A program made the position numbers and the translations under genes. Shown piece by piece: positions 62,691 through 64,000 of a stretch of DNA of 64,000 nucleotides. The notes under the pieces are model-generated. The model saw nothing but the letters and a program-made list of their open reading frames with translations, did no database searches and was not told the DNA's origin. This DNA is from Bacteroidota bacterium (GTDB lineage Bacteria; Bacteroidota; Ignavibacteria; Ignavibacteriales; Ignavibacteriaceae). Positions within the stretch are counted from its first letter, which is position 1, and the number at the start of each line of letters is the position of its first letter. Location: the NCBI GenBank assembly GCA_022564295.1, contig JADFLR010000019.1:1-64000 (forward strand). Reading direction: 5' to 3'.

Positions 62691-62911
62691 AGCGCCTTCC
62701 CTCCAATTTAGTTTTTAATAATCTATCTTACACGAAAAACCCTTTTTATAATTTTTTCAATGTGTGCTAAAAAACAGCAGTCATTCAATTCGCCTGATCG
62801 GTAACCAGGTCAGGATCTTGTTTATTAATTTTTTAACTAACCTTTAAGTTTTACTGTTAAAACAAAAAAGATTCCTACTGAATGATACTTACAAAGATTA
62901 TTATATAATAA

Positions 62912-63187
62912 GAATATTCTTCTCCAAAGGCAATAAAAGATGGAATAGGAATTCATTGCGGTGAAGTTGTTCCAAGCACCGAAGATAGAAAGCAATACTC
63001 TGTAATAGGGAACACTATAATTTTGGCTGCAAGATTAGAACAATTAAATAAGGAGTTTAACTCTTCGGTAATTGTTTCAAAAGATATTATTGCTAATATG
63101 AAAACGGAAGGTGTTGAATTTATCTCTTTGGGAGATGTTAATGTAAAAGGTTTTGCAAATCCTATTGAAGTTTATAAACTATTATAA
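62912..63187 (+). pseudogene. Class III adenylate/guanylate cyclase remnant
   Basis: After an in-frame TAA the plus strand reads SSPKAIKDGIGIHCGEVVPS, EDRKQYSVIGNTIILAARLE, QLNKEFNSSVIVSKDIIAN and DVNVKGFANPIEVYKLL before TAA. This matches the second half of the class III cyclase catalytic domain (GIGIHxGxV, RxxYxVIGxxVNxAaRLE, VKGxxxPxxxY). There is no start codon and the metal-binding half is missing, so the gene is a truncated relic. It occupies the middle of the 62691-63395 gap, which otherwise shows only A+T-rich DNA and a GCCTAAC motif at 63200. Confidence 0.75.
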
Positions 63188-63395
63188 CGGTGTTGCGCCT
63201 AACCAGCCATCCAGAACAGCTAAGCTACAGAAACAACAATTGCTGATAGTTTTGCGATAATCAATTAAATACTATAAATTATCTTTATTATTTAATAAAT
63301 TTGAATATCTACCACAACTAGAAAATACTAATTATAAATTGCAGACTGGTTGAGGTGTTGGATATATTTTTCTAAAAACAATATTAAAATTGGAT

Positions 63396-64000
63396 ATGGA
63401 TACTGAAAAAAAACGTGCTCCTATGAATAGAACACTTATTCTAACTGATGTTGAGATTGAGAAATATAAGGCAAGATTAGTAAGGTTAGATAAGAAAGTC
63501 TCTAATAAGAATATTATTAATAAAACCATAAACCAAGATTTATTCGAAATTATTGATTTCCTTCCGGGAAAGAGTATTGATCTGTTATTTGTTGACCCCC
63601 CATATAACTTAGCTAAGGATTTTAATGGAAATAAGTTTAATAAACTTTCAATTGATGAATATTCAGAATATTTAGATTCTTGGTTAAGTAAAATTAAAAA
63701 TAAGTTAAAAGACAATGCTTCTATTTATATCTGTGGCGACTATAATTCTTCGACATCTATTCACTTAATTGGAATAAAACATTTTAATTTAGTGAATAGA
63801 ATAACTTGGCAAAGAGAAAAAGGAAGAGGTGCTAAAACTAATTGGAAAAATTCATCTGAAGATATATGGTTTTTTTCTGTATCTAAGAACTATAAATTCT
63901 ATGTGGATAGGGTTAAAGAAAAAAGAAAAGTGATTGCACCTTATAAAGTTAACGGAAAACCAAAAGATTGGATGGAAACTGATGTGGGTAATTTTAGAAT
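63396..64000 (+). CDS. DNA adenine methyltransferase, 3' end outside window
   Basis: At least 201 residues from ATG 63396. IDLLFVDPPYNLAKDFNGNK contains the catalytic DPPY motif (Asp67) of amino-methyltransferases; SIYICGDYNSSTSIHLIG and ITWQREKGRGAKTNWKNSSE with DIWFFSVSKNYKFYVD are the following motifs of the beta-class layout, in which DPPY precedes the SAM-binding FxGxG expected near the end, beyond the edge. It is probably an N6-adenine (or N4-cytosine) methylase of a restriction-modification system; the nuclease should lie in the DNA to the right. Confidence 0.88.
   Translation, partial: MDTEKKRAPMNRTLILTDVEIEKYKARLVRLDKKVSNKNIINKTINQDLFEIIDFLPGKSIDLLFVDPPYNLAKDFNGNKFNKLSIDEYSEYLDSWLSKIKNKLKDNASIYICGDYNSSTSIHLIGIKHFNLVNRITWQREKGRGAKTNWKNSSEDIWFFSVSKNYKFYVDRVKEKRKVIAPYKVNGKPKDWMETDVGNFR

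Noticed and set aside
1-64000. TAG reassigned to a sense codon
   Set aside because: Carbamate kinase and the M14 sorting domain end at their family-typical C-termini exactly on TAG, so TAG works as a stop in this genome.
1-64000. tRNA or rRNA genes
   Set aside because: No cloverleaf with a T-loop GGTTCRA motif in a suitable context and no rRNA-like conserved stretches were found in the gaps.

Overview
The window comes from an A+T-rich bacterium of the Bacteroidota/Chlorobiota/Ignavibacteriota lineage, most likely an ignavibacterium. Three secreted proteins end in a type IX secretion sorting domain of the [10 protein letters not shown] type (12165-13916, 33330-35600, 35955-37424). Other pointers are the many small lipoproteins, rpoN next to hslVU, a LytS/LytR pair, and the absence of classical proteobacterial operons. 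I saw no rRNA, tRNA, CRISPR array, transposase or integrase.

1-10.4 kb is mostly household: the end of aat, carbamate kinase, an amber-interrupted outer-membrane barrel gene, a lone MlaF-type ATPase, an SppA protease fused to a barrel-like N-terminus, two lipoproteins, a YfcC-family transporter and a small SET-domain protein.

10.4-38.4 kb is an accessory region. From about 10.6 to 26.8 kb, unrelated genes, mostly on the minus strand, alternate with copies of a ~300-bp repeat. Each full copy joins the last ~55 codons of a FlgD-Ig-type C-terminal domain to ~130 bp of downstream DNA. The apparent source lies at 26476-26783, at the end of a 5'-truncated lamin-tail-domain gene. Copies begin and end at a recurring core (CYAACG, or CGTTRG on the other strand) next to 50-85 bp imperfect palindromes resembling integron attC sites. 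The simplest reading is an integrase-less cassette array in which a gene-less segment was inserted repeatedly; this is inference. Cargo includes an M14 peptidase, a TPR-DUF2971 protein, a deiodinase-like redoxin, a DksA-finger/PP2C phosphatase, a RloC/PrrC-like ATPase, a G+C-rich sulfatase and a possible nuclease. It is followed by a six-gene minus-strand cluster (33.3-29.2 kb) headed by a pentapeptide-TIR protein and containing an HsdR_N-like nuclease and a membrane protein, then two type IX-secreted proteins, an SDR enzyme and an OLD-family nuclease beside another attC-like palindrome.

40.7-62.7 kb returns to core genes: DUF3109 protein, rpoN, methyltransferase-like membrane protein, hslV, hslU, a CHASE2-sigma54 activator, MscS, a paired M16 peptidase system (second gene amber-interrupted), a LiaF-like/LytS/LytR operon, acylating aldehyde dehydrogenase, GT39-like glycosyltransferase, cytidylate-kinase-like protein and a class V aminotransferase. 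Remnants of purU and of a class III cyclase lie between them. The right edge enters a DNA adenine methyltransferase.

Four reading frames are interrupted by a single in-frame TAG, two others carry probable one-base frameshifts, and several genes are truncated, so either gene decay or assembly error is visible here.
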